From Mytilus californianus (lineage: Eukaryota > Mollusca > Bivalvia > Mytilida > Mytilidae), in the NCBI RefSeq assembly GCF_021869535.1, contig NW_026262701.1:49789278-49853277 (forward strand): 64,000 bases of DNA, given 5' to 3'. This document shows positions 1-9,562 of the stretch, in pieces (the first letter of the stretch is position 1; the number at the start of each line of letters is the position of its first letter). A model generated the notes under the pieces. The model saw nothing but the letters and a program-made list of their open reading frames with translations, was not told the DNA's origin and searched no databases. The translations under genes were made by a program, and so were the position numbers.

Positions 1-221
1 ATGGGTAGAATCTGGTCTGAAGAAGTATATATTGTTCATATTGCGTTGACTGATATTCGATATATTATATGTCCCTATCCATGTAGTCAAACCTACATGG
101 AGATCTATCCATGTCTGGAATTGGACAACAGTTGTTATATTTCGTTGGACACTTAAATTCGTTGTTACAGCCAACCATGAAAACCATGAAAATTGGTACC
201 CCACGAATAAAAGTACTTTCA
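1..221. other. No recognisable feature (left edge)
   Basis: I see no supportable gene here. A short frame open to the left edge ends at a stop near position 153. It contains a few cysteines but has no splice signal or domain pattern that I can defend. Confidence 0.5.
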
Positions 222-1480
222 CAGTAGCTAATTCTTTTCTCCCTTTCTCAAAGCAACTGAGGGACAGTATTTAATTTTATTCATCATTTCTCAAGGCAAC
301 TGAGGGACATTATTAAGTTTATTTTTTTTTCTTCCTCTCTCAAGGCAACTGAGGGACATAGCAAACTGTTTTTCTCCTTCCTCAGGGCAACTGAGGAACA
401 TAATTATTTTTTTCTCCCTTCTTCAAGGCAACTAAAGGACAAAGTTGATTCTTTTTCCACCTTCCTCAAGGTAACTGAGGGACATAGTTAAATCTTTTCC
501 TGGTTCCACGAGGCAACTGAGGGACATAGTTAGATCTTTTCTCCCTTCCTCAAAGCATCTGAGGGACATATTTAATTTTTTCCCCCATTCCTCAAGGCAG
601 CCGAGGGACATGGTTAAATCTGTTTTTCCACCTTTTTCAAGCCAACTGAAGGACATAGTTAAATCTTTTCCCCCTTCTTATAGGCAACTGAGGGAATATT
701 TAGTCTTCTCCTGCCTGGAGGCAACTGAGTAACATAGTTACTGTAAATTCAGAAATTATTGCGAGGTTTTTATTAATGCGAATAATGCGACTGGGTGAAT
801 ATCTCAATAATAAGAACTCACATTCTGATATCTGATACATGTATCTGTATACAGATTTTCGTGCAATCGCAATAATTAATCTAGCATTTTTGTCCATTCT
901 TCAAAAATCGCAATAATAAATGCACGCAATAATTTCTGAATTTACAGTAATTCTTCTCTTCCTTCCTCAAAGCAACTGAGGGACATAGTTAATTCTTTTT
1001 CCCCTATCTCAAGGCAACTTAGGGACATAGTTAATTCTTCTTCCCCTATCTCAAGGCAACTTAGGGACATAGTTAATTCTTCTTCCCCTATCTCAAGGCA
1101 ACTGAGGGACATAGTTAATTATTTTTCAACCTTCCTCAAGGCAACTGAGGGACAGTTAATTCTTCTTCTCCTTCCTCAAGTCAACTTAGGGACATAGTTA
1201 ATTCTTCTTCCCCTATCTCAAGGCAACTGAGGGACATAGTTGAATCTTCTTCTCCTTCCTCAAGTCAACTTAGGGACATAGTTAATTCTTCTTCCCCTAT
1301 CTCAAGGCAACTTAGGGACATAGTTAATTCTTCTTCCCCTATCTCAAGGCAACTGAGGGACATAGTTGAATCATCTTCTCCTTCCTCAAGTCAACTTAGG
1401 GACATAGTTAATTCTTTTCCCCTTCCACTAGGCAAATGAGGGACTTTATTCTGTTTCCCCATTCCTCAAGTCAACTGAAA
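222..1480. repeat. Minisatellite, about 43-bp unit
   Basis: Tandem units share the core CAAGGCAACTGAGGGACATA followed by a pyrimidine-rich stretch (TTAATTCTTCTTCCCC type). The first third is more diverged. Units between about 960 and 1440 are nearly uniform, with a higher-order pattern alternating GGCAACTGAGG and GTCAACTTAGG variants, as expected from recent unequal exchange. A MITE interrupts the array at 741-947. Short minus-strand frames across it (432-656) are by-products of the repetition. Confidence 0.93.
741..947. mobile_element. Palindromic MITE, CTGTAAATTC family, copy A
   Basis: The 207-bp element begins CTGTAAATTCAGAAATTATT and ends with the inverted complement (AATTTCTGAATTTACAG). 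It is flanked by TA at 739-740 and 948-949. Removing the element and one TA restores the minisatellite phrase catagTTAattcttc, which proves insertion and a TA duplication. TA duplication and long inverted ends suggest a Tc1/mariner-type non-autonomous element; the superfamily is inferred. Related copies lie at 28796, 41450, 45213 and 57301. Confidence 0.9.
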
Positions 1481-1606
1481 TGATACAGCCATTCCTTTGG
1501 TTCCTGAAACAACAAGTTTCCTTCAATTTTGTATTTTATTCCTTCAAAAATAGTTGTAGTGTGCAGCAAATTTCTGTTTAAAATGTATTGTGCTTGACCT
1601 ATTTTT

Positions 1607-2165
1607 AGCTTACCTGGCCCAAAGGGATAAGTGAGTTTTTCTCATCACATGGCATTTGTCTCTGTAAACTTTTACAAAAATCTTCTCTGAATTTACTGGG
1701 CGAAATATAACAAAAATTGGCGACAACCATAATTGAGGTATGAGGGGCGGATTGAGGCGGGGGTGTTGCGGGCCTTTCGGCCCCCCCCTCCCCCTAAAAT
1801 TTGCAAAGCATGGGTTGTGCACCAACTCTAGAAGAGTATTTCGATAATTTTTCCTCAAAAAAATTATTGACTCGCTCCGCTCAGCGAACATTTAAGTTTG
1901 CGCCCCCCGACCTAAAATCCTGGAACACTCCTGGGTATCTAGTTAAAAAGAAATGTGTCCAATGATCCTCTTGCCAACTAACATGTCCAACATTGCTGAA
2001 AATAGAGCATAACAGTAAAATGCAAGTTTTGTCTATTAACTTGAAAACCACTGTAAAAAGAAAAAATTGGACAGAAATGTTCATATTGTTGAGATCTACC
2101 TACTACATGAAAATTGTCAGGCGACTTCTTATTGCAGTTATTGCCCTTTAATGACAATTTTTTAT
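1607..2165 (+). mobile_element. Helentron-like element, 5' portion, degraded
   Basis: It starts AGCTTACCTGGCCCAAAGGG after a T run, a diverged form of the AGCTCACCTGRCCCGAAGGG 5' end seen in better copies. It continues with the family body (ttacaaaaatcttctc, ggtatctagtt) and ends in the motif ttattgcccttTaatgac before a G-run. No 3' hairpin is found downstream, so the copy is truncated. A separate small element is inserted at 1742-1933. Confidence 0.75.
1742..1933. mobile_element. Small non-autonomous TIR element, 5-bp TSD
   Basis: The 192-bp insert begins GAGGGGCGGATTGAGG and ends AAAATCCTGGAACACTCCTG. The ends are imperfect inverted repeats. GGTAT is duplicated on both sides (1737-1741 and 1934-1938), and removing the insert restores the host phrase ggtatctagtt of the surrounding repeat. 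The ends resemble those of the elements at 50482 and 55776, which also have 5-bp duplications. A hAT-like assignment is possible but inferred only. Confidence 0.75.
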
Positions 2166-3209
2166 TTTTTTTGGGGGGGGGAGGGGTGCCAAATATCTTA
2201 CAAACTGTGATGGAACCATATTGAGGCTTGTATAGTCCGCAGTTTTTTCTCAGGGGTTCAGATTATAGAGTAATATAATCAAGAAATAAGAGAAACTTGA
2301 TTTAGTGATGTTTGTTAACATTCCCCTTTGTTTGTTATTGGAAATGTAGAGGGCATCTCAAAACTATTATTTTACCTAATCCATATTTGAAATGTAATTT
2401 TAATTCAAAATCCAATATTGACTGATAAATGTCAAAATTAAATGCTTCATTACAAATTACTGGTTTCTTTTTATAGCATTGCCTAACACAAACTTGTATC
2501 CACTTGTATTTACTGGAATGAAAAAAAGTATATAAATCAGCATGGAACCAGCTAATGCATTACAATGTATAAACTACAAAATGTAATTTGTTATTCATTC
2601 GGTGTTGATGCTTCATACTGACGTGTTTTTTGTTTTAGCTGAAGATCTTCCAATTATTATTGTTGTTAATATATTTAATAGTATTTAACTAAAGAACTGA
2701 ACTGTCCTAGTTTCAAAGTCATATTCTTGTAGTAATTATGAAGAAAGGATTTTCCGCACTATCTCACCGTAATTATTTTGGATTTACACATGCTATAAGA
2801 ACTTCAGGTTAATATGAAACACAACTTTCCAAATTGTTTATTCATGATTTTGACTTATTTTAACACTGTTGGAGTGTTCTAGAATCATTTACAAGTATTT
2901 TCAACTTCTACTTTTTGACCTATTTTCTATGAAAATACAGCAAATGATCACACACAATTTACTGGAGTTTCATTAGACGTTTTCAAGGAGTTGCAAAAAC
3001 ATTTGTTTCCTGTATTCTTGTGGGGAAAAGGGAGGTGTGGACAAGGTACCAGTGTGAACTTTACAAGGCTGATTAAGGTTGATAGAAACTTCAAATAAAA
3101 AAAACGAGCAGCAAGGAAAGATCATTAAGTAATTCTAATGGCAGAAATCCTCAGTTGGCTCCTTATTGGAGTAAGTGCTCTAGATCTGTAATGAAGATTG
3201 CTACCAATT
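2166..3209. other. No gene recognised
   Basis: AT-rich non-coding sequence with a G-run near 2172-2183. I found no exon with matching splice phases and no clear repeat termini. An upstream lectin exon is not visible, so any earlier exon is probably beyond the left edge. Confidence 0.5.
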
Positions 3210-3370
3210 TTTGCCTATTATATTGAAAACTATAATAGATAGATAGGCACTTTAAATAGCAAAAATGAGTCTCAAGACAAGATCTATAAACAAGTAAAAT
3301 TTTGCTGAAATTGTTACACTCTTTATCATAGGAGTGATTACACTTTAATGACGATTTGTTGTACCTTTTT

Positions 3371-4410
3371 AGCTCACCTGACCCGAAGGGCCAAGTGAGC
3401 TTTTCTCATCACTTGGCGTCCGTCGTCCGTCGTTGTCGTCGTCCATCGTCGTTAGCTTTTTACAAAAATCTTCTCCTCTGAAACCACTGGGCCAAATTTA
3501 ACCAAACTAGGCCACAATCATCATTAGGGTATCTAGTTTAAAAAATGAGTCCGATGACCCCGCCAACCAACCAAGATGGCCGCCATGGCTAAAAATAGAA
3601 CATAGGGGTAAAATGTAGATATATCTGAAACCAAAGCATTTAGAGTAAATCTGACATAGGGTAAAACTGATTATCAGGTCAAGATCTATCTGCCCTGAAA
3701 TTTTCAGACAAATCTGACAACCTGTTGTTGGGTTGCTGCCCCTGAATTGGTAATTTTAAGGAAATTTTGCAGTTTTTGGTTATTATCTTGAATATTATTA
3801 TAGATAGAGATAAACTGTAAACAGCATTAATGTTCAGCAAAGTAAGATCTACAAATAAGTTGTAATGACCAAAATTGTCAGTCGACCCCTTTAGGAGTTA
3901 TTGCCCTTAATAGTAAATTTTTAACAATTTTTTGTAAATTTTTGTAATCTTTTACAAAAATCTTCTTCTCTGAAACTACTGAGACAAATTTAACCATACA
4001 TGGCCATAATCATTATTAGGGTATCTAGTTTTAAAAATTTGTCTGATGACCCCGCCTTCCAACCATCATGGCCGACTTGGTTAAAAATAGAACATAGGGG
4101 TAAAATGCAGTTTTTGGTTCATATCTCTGAAACTAAAGCATTTATAGCAAATCTGACAGGTGGCAAAAATGTTCATCAAATTTAGATTTATCTGCCCTGA
4201 AATTTTCAGACGAATCTGACAACCCGTTGTTGGGTTGCTGCCCCTGAGTTATTAATTTTACAGAAATTTTGCAGTTTTTTGTTATTATCTTAGATATCAT
4301 TATAATATCTAATATCTAATACTATTGATTATGATTTTAACCTTATTTTACATGATTTCCAAAGCATCAGTAAATACAGGTGAGCGACACAGGCTCTTGA
4401 GAGCCTCTAG
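3371..4410 (+). mobile_element. Helentron-like element, complete ends
   Basis: The 1040-bp copy has both ends. The 5' end is AGCTCACCTGACCCGAAGGG after TTTTT; the 3' end is CAGGTGAGCGACACAGGCTC continuing into a hairpin (GGCTCTTGAGAGCC) and TCTAG before TTT. The 5' GCTCACCTG and subterminal 3' CAGGTGAGC are inverted repeats, with the hairpin beyond them. A 3' hairpin plus CTAG and insertion between Ts without duplication match Helitron/Helentron elements; that class is inferred from structure and no Rep/helicase ORF is present. The body holds two diverged tandem units (near 3450 and 3950). Sequence at 3210-3370 is an internal fragment of another copy, so this one is nested in a relative. Confidence 0.8.
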
Positions 4411-4468
4411 TTTATGGTTTGGACAACTAATTTGAAAGGAGATATGAGAAAATGCCTTTTTATTTTAG

Positions 4469-4645
4469 GCCAAACCTATGGTTGTCCAGATGGATGGGTT
4501 AGTTATAGATCAAACTGCTATTTGATTTCTAGGAAAAAAACCACATGGAATGCTGCCAGATCTATTTGTAGGAAGAATGGCTCTGATTTAACTTCAATTG
4601 CAGAAGAAGGAGAACAGGATTTTATTACAAGCCAAATCCCTAAAA
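4469..4645 (+). CDS. Exon 1 (of those seen): CTLD1 N-terminal half
   Basis: The acceptor is TATTTTAG before 4469 and the donor GTAAGT at 4646; phase is 1 at both ends (177 nt). The product runs TYGCPDGWVSYRSNCYL through a tryptophan-alanine helix (TTWNAARSICRK) to DLTSIAEEGEQDFI. These are the first Cys pair of a long-form CTLD, helix 1 with its Cys, and the L-x-S-I-x-x-x-x-E segment of helix 2. The WIGL strand is missing here and appears only at 8509. The first codon needs one base from an upstream exon not found in the window, so the gene extends to the left. Confidence 0.88.
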
Positions 4646-5136
4646 GTAAGTTAGGTAAATTAAGGCCTCAATTATTGATGGGGAGAAGGCCTATACTTAT
4701 CAGCTTGTCTGTCTGGACTGCCACAAATCCTTTCAGCTCTCTTAGACTTTTAAACCCCTTAGAGTTTTGTAATGATTTGACATTTTATTCACCATTTCTA
4801 GAAAGTATGTTGCATACAAGGAAGAATATCCTAGAGAAAAGGTCATGGTCACAAACCTTAGTTCCACATAGTCTCCCCTGTGCATATGTAGAAAAATTGC
4901 ACTAACTTTCAAACCCTGTGCAGTTTAGTAATATATATATTTATTGATTATATTTATATTATTCACTACTACTTAAAGGTGTTTTGTTCTTAGTTCAACT
5001 GAGCCTTTGCTGTGCATATGTACAAAAATTGTTTCAGCCTTAAAACCAATTGCAGTTTGAGGTTGAATTTGAGGTGCATCAATATATAAAACACTGCCTT
5101 CCATGAGTATATCAGTAAGCTATGTTTAAATCAAAT
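4646..5136 (+). other. Intron, nothing specific
   Basis: The open frame that continues from exon 1 to 4905 reads through the donor site and loses all CTLD character, so it is intronic. No repeat termini were recognised. Confidence 0.6.
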
Positions 5137-6430
5137 ATAAAAATAAAATGTGGTATGATTGCCAATGAGACAACTGTCAACTAGAGACCAAATGACAGAA
5201 GTGTACAACTATATGTCACCGTAAGGCCTTCAGTAATTTGCCAACCTATACCCCATCGTCAGCTATAAAAGGCCCTGAAATGACAAATGTAAAACAATTC
5301 AAACGAGAAAACTAATTGCCTGATTTATGTACAAAACAATAAAAGAAAAACAAATATTTTATACACAACACATTTTAAAGAAAACTTTTATTATATAACA
5401 TACTAATTCTAAACATCAGTATCTAAATTAAATACCATTACATAACAATATACATTTCTATAACTTAAAATGTTACATTATTGGCTTTCTTGGGGCTACT
5501 CATTCATTGAAAAATGTAACCTTTAAATTTTTTATACATAATAAAATACATGTAAATTGGAAATGCCTAATGGTCAAAATTATGTAAATACTTGTACACA
5601 TAAATACATATCAATGATGGGGAGATCCCTGCAGCAAACTTAACTGTATGAAATGTCACCTGGGGAGTTCCCGGCAGGTGTGAGCTACTTGACTAGAGAA
5701 ATTACCGACCTAGCAGGAATTAACCCATCTGATGTATTATTGAATTGGGGGAGTATAATTCCCCTTGAATTATAAAGGCCTGATGCAATTTATCCATAAT
5801 ATGAGTAGCCCCTAAATTAGTGAGAAAACAAGTCTAAATATACACTGTACATATATATAAAACTTAACTTGATGACTAAGTTAGTTATTAATGATTAAAA
5901 CAATTATTAAAGAACTAGTATCATAAAATCAATATCATGTACAATTATGTGTTATAGATTATTAAAAAGTTTCGAATGAAAAAATCCCTTAGGTTCAACA
6001 AATAAAATATGAAGCTTCACTATCTATCTATACACTAACAGTTACATACTGGTAAGATACAAGTATATTATTCGAAACCCAGATGGTGTAGCTGGGGACG
6101 GTGGGTGGGATAGCTGATTAAAATACATATGATACACATATAGGTAAGTTTGTCAATCTGATAACGAGGTCATCAAAACACATACCCCCTATATTAGTAA
6201 ACAATAATAGAATCTAAAAAAAATTGACAGAGGCTTCTTAACTCTTGAGATAGAAGATACATTGTGTTGTGTATAAACTATAATTTAATAAATCAAATTT
6301 CCTGATATACAGAAACGAATGGCAACCGCTGAATTACATGCCCCCGGCTTGGGATAGGCACATACAGAATGTTGCAGGGTTCAACTAGTTTGTTGGTGAC
6401 AAACCCCCCTTCACAATTTATGCTAAAAAA
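5137..6430 (+). repeat. Dispersed bivalve-type repeat C, interrupted
   Basis: Two halves of one dispersed repeat: 5137-5359 (ATGTGGTATGATTGCCAATG, then a tract ending cctgatttatgtacaaaac) and about 6306-6430 (aacgaatggcaaccgctgaa, then ggcacatacagaatg). The copy at 26783 has the corresponding parts adjacent, so the 0.9 kb between them here is an insertion. The opposite-strand copies end in ccacatcttcttatatct. Confidence 0.7.
5360..6275. mobile_element. Possible TIR insertion within repeat C
   Basis: The insert begins TATACACAACACA and ends TGTGTTGTGTATA, perfect 13-bp inverted ends, and interrupts repeat C. It contains no open frame I can assign. About 30 bp between its right end and the resumption of repeat C are unexplained, so the exact right boundary and target duplication are uncertain. 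Confidence 0.5.
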
Positions 6431-6454
6431 ATCACTACCCACTTGTCTCACCTA

Positions 6455-6552
6455 GCTCTTATCTGTCAGGTCTTTAATAGTTTGAATGCATAAGACTTGA
6501 TGAGCTCTTATCTGTCAGGTCTTTAATAGTTTAAATGCATAAGACTTGATGA
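6455..6552. repeat. 49-bp tandem duplication
   Basis: Two adjacent copies of a unit starting GCTCTTATCTGTCAGGTC and ending ACTTGATGA differ at about one base (tttgaatg against tttaaatg). This is a local intronic duplication. Confidence 0.9.
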
Positions 6553-6563
6553 TCAAGTATTAA

Positions 6564-7143
6564 TTATACCGCCCACTTTAAACCCTGCTTTAAAAAAGTC
6601 CGTCCGTCCGTCCCATGAATATTTTCGTCGCATTTTTCTCAGGAACTACTTGACAAGGATTTCTGAAATTTGGTTTCAGGGTTTATATTAGTAAGTTACA
6701 CCGTGTGATGCGTTTTCAGATTCATCACTCAACAACTTCCTGTTTACCGAACACTTGTATTATTATTATACACATGATAGCCAAGTTGAAAATTTTCGTC
6801 ACATTTTTCTCAGGAACTACTTGACAAGGATTTCTGAAATTTGGTTTCAGGGTTTATATAAGTAAGTTACACTGTGTGATGCATTTTCAGATTCATCACT
6901 CAACAACTTCCTGTTTACCGAACACTTGTATTATTTGACACATGATAGCCAAGTTGAAAATTTTCGTCACATTTTTCTCAGGAACTACTTGACAAGGATT
7001 TCTGAAATTTGGTTTCATGGTTTATATAAGTCAGCTATACCGTGTGATGCGTTTTCAGATTCATCACTCAACAACTTCCTGTTTACCGAAATATTTCGGC
7101 GGGGGTATTATCAATGAGCAGTAGCTCACAGTTTTACTTGTTA
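6564..7143 (+). repeat. Dispersed repeat D with three internal tandem units
   Basis: After a CCGTCCGTCCGTCCC tract, a unit of about 165-175 bp (ttctcaggaactacttgaca to ttcctgtttaccgaa) is repeated three times. It ends in GGCGGGGGTATTATCAATGAG and tttacttgttat. A single-unit copy in the same orientation lies at 8808. The GTCCGTCC tract and the tail near tttTacttgtt mark a recurrent intronic repeat; its class is not determined. Confidence 0.8.
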
Positions 7144-7227
7144 TAAACTTGACGGTTTATACTTCACTGCCCAATGTTTACCCTGTAAATGCAAATAAAA
7201 AGCAGATGCCAAATTAACCTGATGCAT

Positions 7228-7301
7228 GGTACACAGTGTGATATATTAAAAAATCAGGCAAAAGAGAATGTGAGAAAAATCCAGTATAGATAGCAAGGTC
7301 T
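7228..7301 (+). pseudogene. Relic of ShKT exon, copy 1
   Basis: The sequence around ACAGTGTGATATATTAAA and GAGAATGTGAGAAAAATCCA aligns by eye with the middle of the intact ShKT exon (from about 7651: TACTCAGTGTGATAAATGG and GAATGTCAGAAGAACCCAG). A few inserted bases break the frame, and the WM codons have become stops (TATAGATAG where the exon has TATGGATGG). It is a decayed duplicate of the exon 350 bp downstream. Confidence 0.7.
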
Positions 7302-7317
7302 AAGGATCTGTTATCTT

Positions 7318-7505
7318 AAAGAGGCGAAAGATACCAAAGGGACATTCAAACTCATTAGTTTAAAAACTGACACATGGCAAAAACTAGAAATAATCAAAAG
7401 AAAAACAACAGTATACAAAACACAACATAGAAAACCACTAACCCCACCAAAAACCGGGGGTGCTCCAGAAGGGTAAGCAGATCCTTATCCACATGTGGCA
7501 CACAA
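7318..7505 (+). repeat. Dispersed repeat B
   Basis: It begins GAGGCGAAAGATACCAAAGG and ends near GGGTAAGCAGATCCTTATCC. The same family lies inverted at 53220-53402, where a 12-bp target-site duplication shows that it moves by insertion. Here it sits between two ShKT relics. Confidence 0.75.
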
Positions 7506-7516
7506 TCAGAATTTTT

Positions 7517-7575
7517 TGTGTGTGATAAATGTAATGTCAGAAGAATCCAGTATAAATGGGAAGGTTATGATGTGA
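7517..7575 (+). pseudogene. Relic of ShKT exon, copy 2
   Basis: TGTGTGATAAATG is followed directly by TAATGTCAGAAGAATCCAGT, matching the intact exon except for a deletion of about 13 bases between the second and third Cys codons. The frame is lost. With the relic at 7228 this gives three partial or complete ShKT exon copies within 0.65 kb. Confidence 0.7.
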
Positions 7576-7622
7576 CTTTGAGGCTGTTATCTATTTTAGT
7601 ATTAATTGACTTCTATTTTTAG

Positions 7623-7868
7623 CTCATTGTTACAACATCCATTCCAATGATACTCAGTGTGATAAATGGAGAGATCAAGGAGAATGTCAGAAGAACCCAG
7701 TATGGATGGCAAGGTCGTGTCATAAGAGCTGTAACTTGTGTATTCGGGATTGTAAAAATATCCATTATTCTGTGGAGTGTGACCACTGGGCTAGTGTTGG
7801 TGAATGTTACATTAACCCATCTTATATGTTGCAGAATTGTCCATTGTCATGTGGAATTTGTGATTCAG
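7623..7868 (+). CDS. Exon 2: two ShKT domains
   Basis: The acceptor CTATTTTTAG precedes 7623 and the donor GTAATG begins at 7869. Both ends are phase 1 and the 246-nt frame is open. Domain 1 has six Cys spaced as in ShKT, with CDKWRDQGEC, NPVWM and CHKSCNLC. Domain 2 repeats this with CDHWASVGEC, NPSYM and CPLSCGIC. ShKT domains are small disulfide-stabilised modules found in secreted proteases, nematode and cnidarian proteins and potassium-channel-blocking peptides; a role here is unknown. The exon lies between the two halves of CTLD1, with phases allowing either inclusion or skipping without frame change. It could therefore be a cassette exon, or be constitutive and interrupt the lectin fold. 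Confidence 0.88.
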
Positions 7869-8508
7869 GTAATGTTGTATGATTTTATCTAAACCATGTG
7901 TCTTTTGCCTATTGATATTGCTATTTGAAAAAATGTGCCTCACTATCACAGAGCCCGTGTGCTAATGCAGTTTTATTCTGCCATCAATCAACCTTCCATC
8001 AGAATAAATAAACTTGTAAACCAACTTTTTTTGTAATTCATGAATCAAATAACATTATTTTTGCTGTATCATTGATATTTTGAAGCTCATCTGTCCAAAA
8101 TTTTAAGTATGATCTTTTGCTCACTGAATATGTATGATGTCTGTTGATTTTATTGATATTTTTATCAGTTCCTATCATGTTATTTGGGCAAATTGAACCA
8201 CATTTGTCAAAAAATAAACCAGACTAGAAGAGAAAAAGTTGTTTCTGATTGTCGATTTTCTTTTGAAGGTATTAGCAATTTCTGTTTTGTTCTGAAAATG
8301 TAAAAGGTAGAAAAAACACTGACTTTGAGATGAAGAACAGCATTAAAACTGCTGTTTTTTCTTCTTTTCTCTTATTTACATGTATGTGTGTGATTTTGTG
8401 ACATGAATTGATACACCATGTCCTCTCATTTCCTGTATAGTGTTTATGATGCAGAATATGAAGAAAATGGCAAAACAGGCTTCTTGAAGTTTTTTTTTCT
8501 AATTTCAG
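7869..8508 (+). other. Intron, nothing specific
   Basis: I searched this stretch for a second CTLD N-terminal half, which would make the ShKT exon lie between two domains rather than within one. I found none with a Cys pair and a suitable splice site. Confidence 0.55.
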
Positions 8509-8669
8509 CTATCTATGGTGGATTTTGGATTGGATTAAGTGATACTGTATTCCAAATGAATTTTAAATGGTCAGATGATAGCACTGTCAAATATACAAAG
8601 TGGGCAAAAACTGAGCCCAGCAATTGGAATGGTGAGACACAGGAGGATTGTGTTATTATGCTTCTGAAG
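8509..8669 (+). CDS. Exon 3: CTLD1 central part with WIGL and EPS motifs
   Basis: The acceptor is TAATTTCAG and the donor GTGTGT; the exon is entered in phase 1 and left in phase 0. The product IYGGFWIGLSDTVFQMNF carries the WIGL strand, then KWSDDSTVKYTKWAKTEPSN and ETQEDC. The long-loop calcium/sugar motif is EPS instead of EPN or QPD. It is followed by an acidic E-D before the conserved Cys. EPS motifs occur in some invertebrate lectins; sugar specificity cannot be predicted from this. Confidence 0.92.
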
Positions 8670-8807
8670 GTGTGTTACATAGCTGTAAAGTCATTTGCTA
8701 ATTGCAAAATATTTGGTTTGTACTATCATTTGCAAGTTTACTGAAATTTTGTATGGTTATTTGAAAATCATTTGAATGTTTGTACATGTACAGTAATTTG
8801 CGAATCA

Positions 8808-9081
8808 TTATACCCCCGCTTTAAAAAAGTGGGGGTATACTGTTTTACCTCTGTCTGTCCATCCATCCATTCATCCATCCATCCGTCCCATGAATATTTT
8901 TGTCTCAGCTTTCTCAGGAACTATATCATAAGAATTTCTGAAATATGGTTTCAGGGTTTATATAAGTCAGCTATACTGTGTGATGCATTTTCAGATTCAT
9001 CACTCAACAACTTCCTGTTTACCGAAATATTTGGGCGGGGGTATCATCAGTGAGCAGTAGCTCGCAGTTTCACTTGTTTAG
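8808..9081 (+). repeat. Dispersed repeat D, single-unit copy
   Basis: It begins TTATACCCCCGCTTT and carries a CCATCCATCCATTCATCC tract, one body unit (aactatatcataagaattt to ttcctgtttaccgaa), and the tail GGGCGGGGGTATCATCAGTG to cacttgttta. It matches the repeat at 6564-7143 but without the internal triplication. Confidence 0.85.
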
Positions 9082-9445
9082 TTTGAAATGTCTTTTGCAA
9101 GATACCTGAAGGCTTGAATGTATAGTCATTTGTAAATCATCTGAAGGCTTTATAAAGTCATTTTCTTGTTTCTTTCTTTAACTTCTTGAGGTAGTATCAG
9201 TGATACAAAGCCATAATAATGATGAAAAACGACCTACACAACTTGTCTAGAATTAGGGTTAAAAATCTTTGGACTACTTGCTACATACACTGGGCATTTG
9301 TTCATCGTCAAATACTGTATGATGACTCCAAGATATCTCAAGTTGTTATACAATGTTGTTGCATTGCTGGCTCATTAATATTTACCCCCACATCTCCTTA
9401 TGATAAAAGACTACCATAACTTGTTCTAACTTGTTTATCACACAG

Positions 9446-9562
9446 AATGGAAAATGGAATGATGTTCCTTGTGACATGGCCAATGCAGGATTTATTTGTA
9501 AGAAGAGGAAGCAGGTTTTAAATGAAGTTACACAGTCACCACTAGCTGTTGGTTGTGTCAAT
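9446..9562 (+). CDS. Exon 4: CTLD1 C-terminal end, start of CTLD2
   Basis: The acceptor is TATCACACAG and the donor GTAAGT; phase is 0 at both ends (117 nt). The product is NGKWNDVPCDMANAGFICKK, the WND motif and the last two disulfide Cys of CTLD1. A short linker (about 16 residues) leads to GCVN, the first Cys of CTLD2. With EPS and WND, CTLD1 may retain a calcium site. Confidence 0.92.

Noticed and set aside
1-153. Cys-containing frame open to the left edge as a lectin exon
   Set aside because: No splice donor or domain spacing; the short length is compatible with chance.
222-1480. CRISPR-like array
   Set aside because: Units are contiguous 43-bp minisatellite repeats without unique spacers, in a eukaryotic intron-rich context.
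4414-4905. A single 163-codon exon as given by the open frame
   Set aside because: CTLD similarity begins right after the acceptor at 4468 and stops at the GTAAGT donor at 4646; the remainder is intron.
7647-7892. 81-codon frame over the ShKT exon
   Set aside because: It is a shadow in the wrong frame, lacks the ShKT Cys spacing and runs through the splice donor. The frame starting with codon 7625 encodes the real domains.
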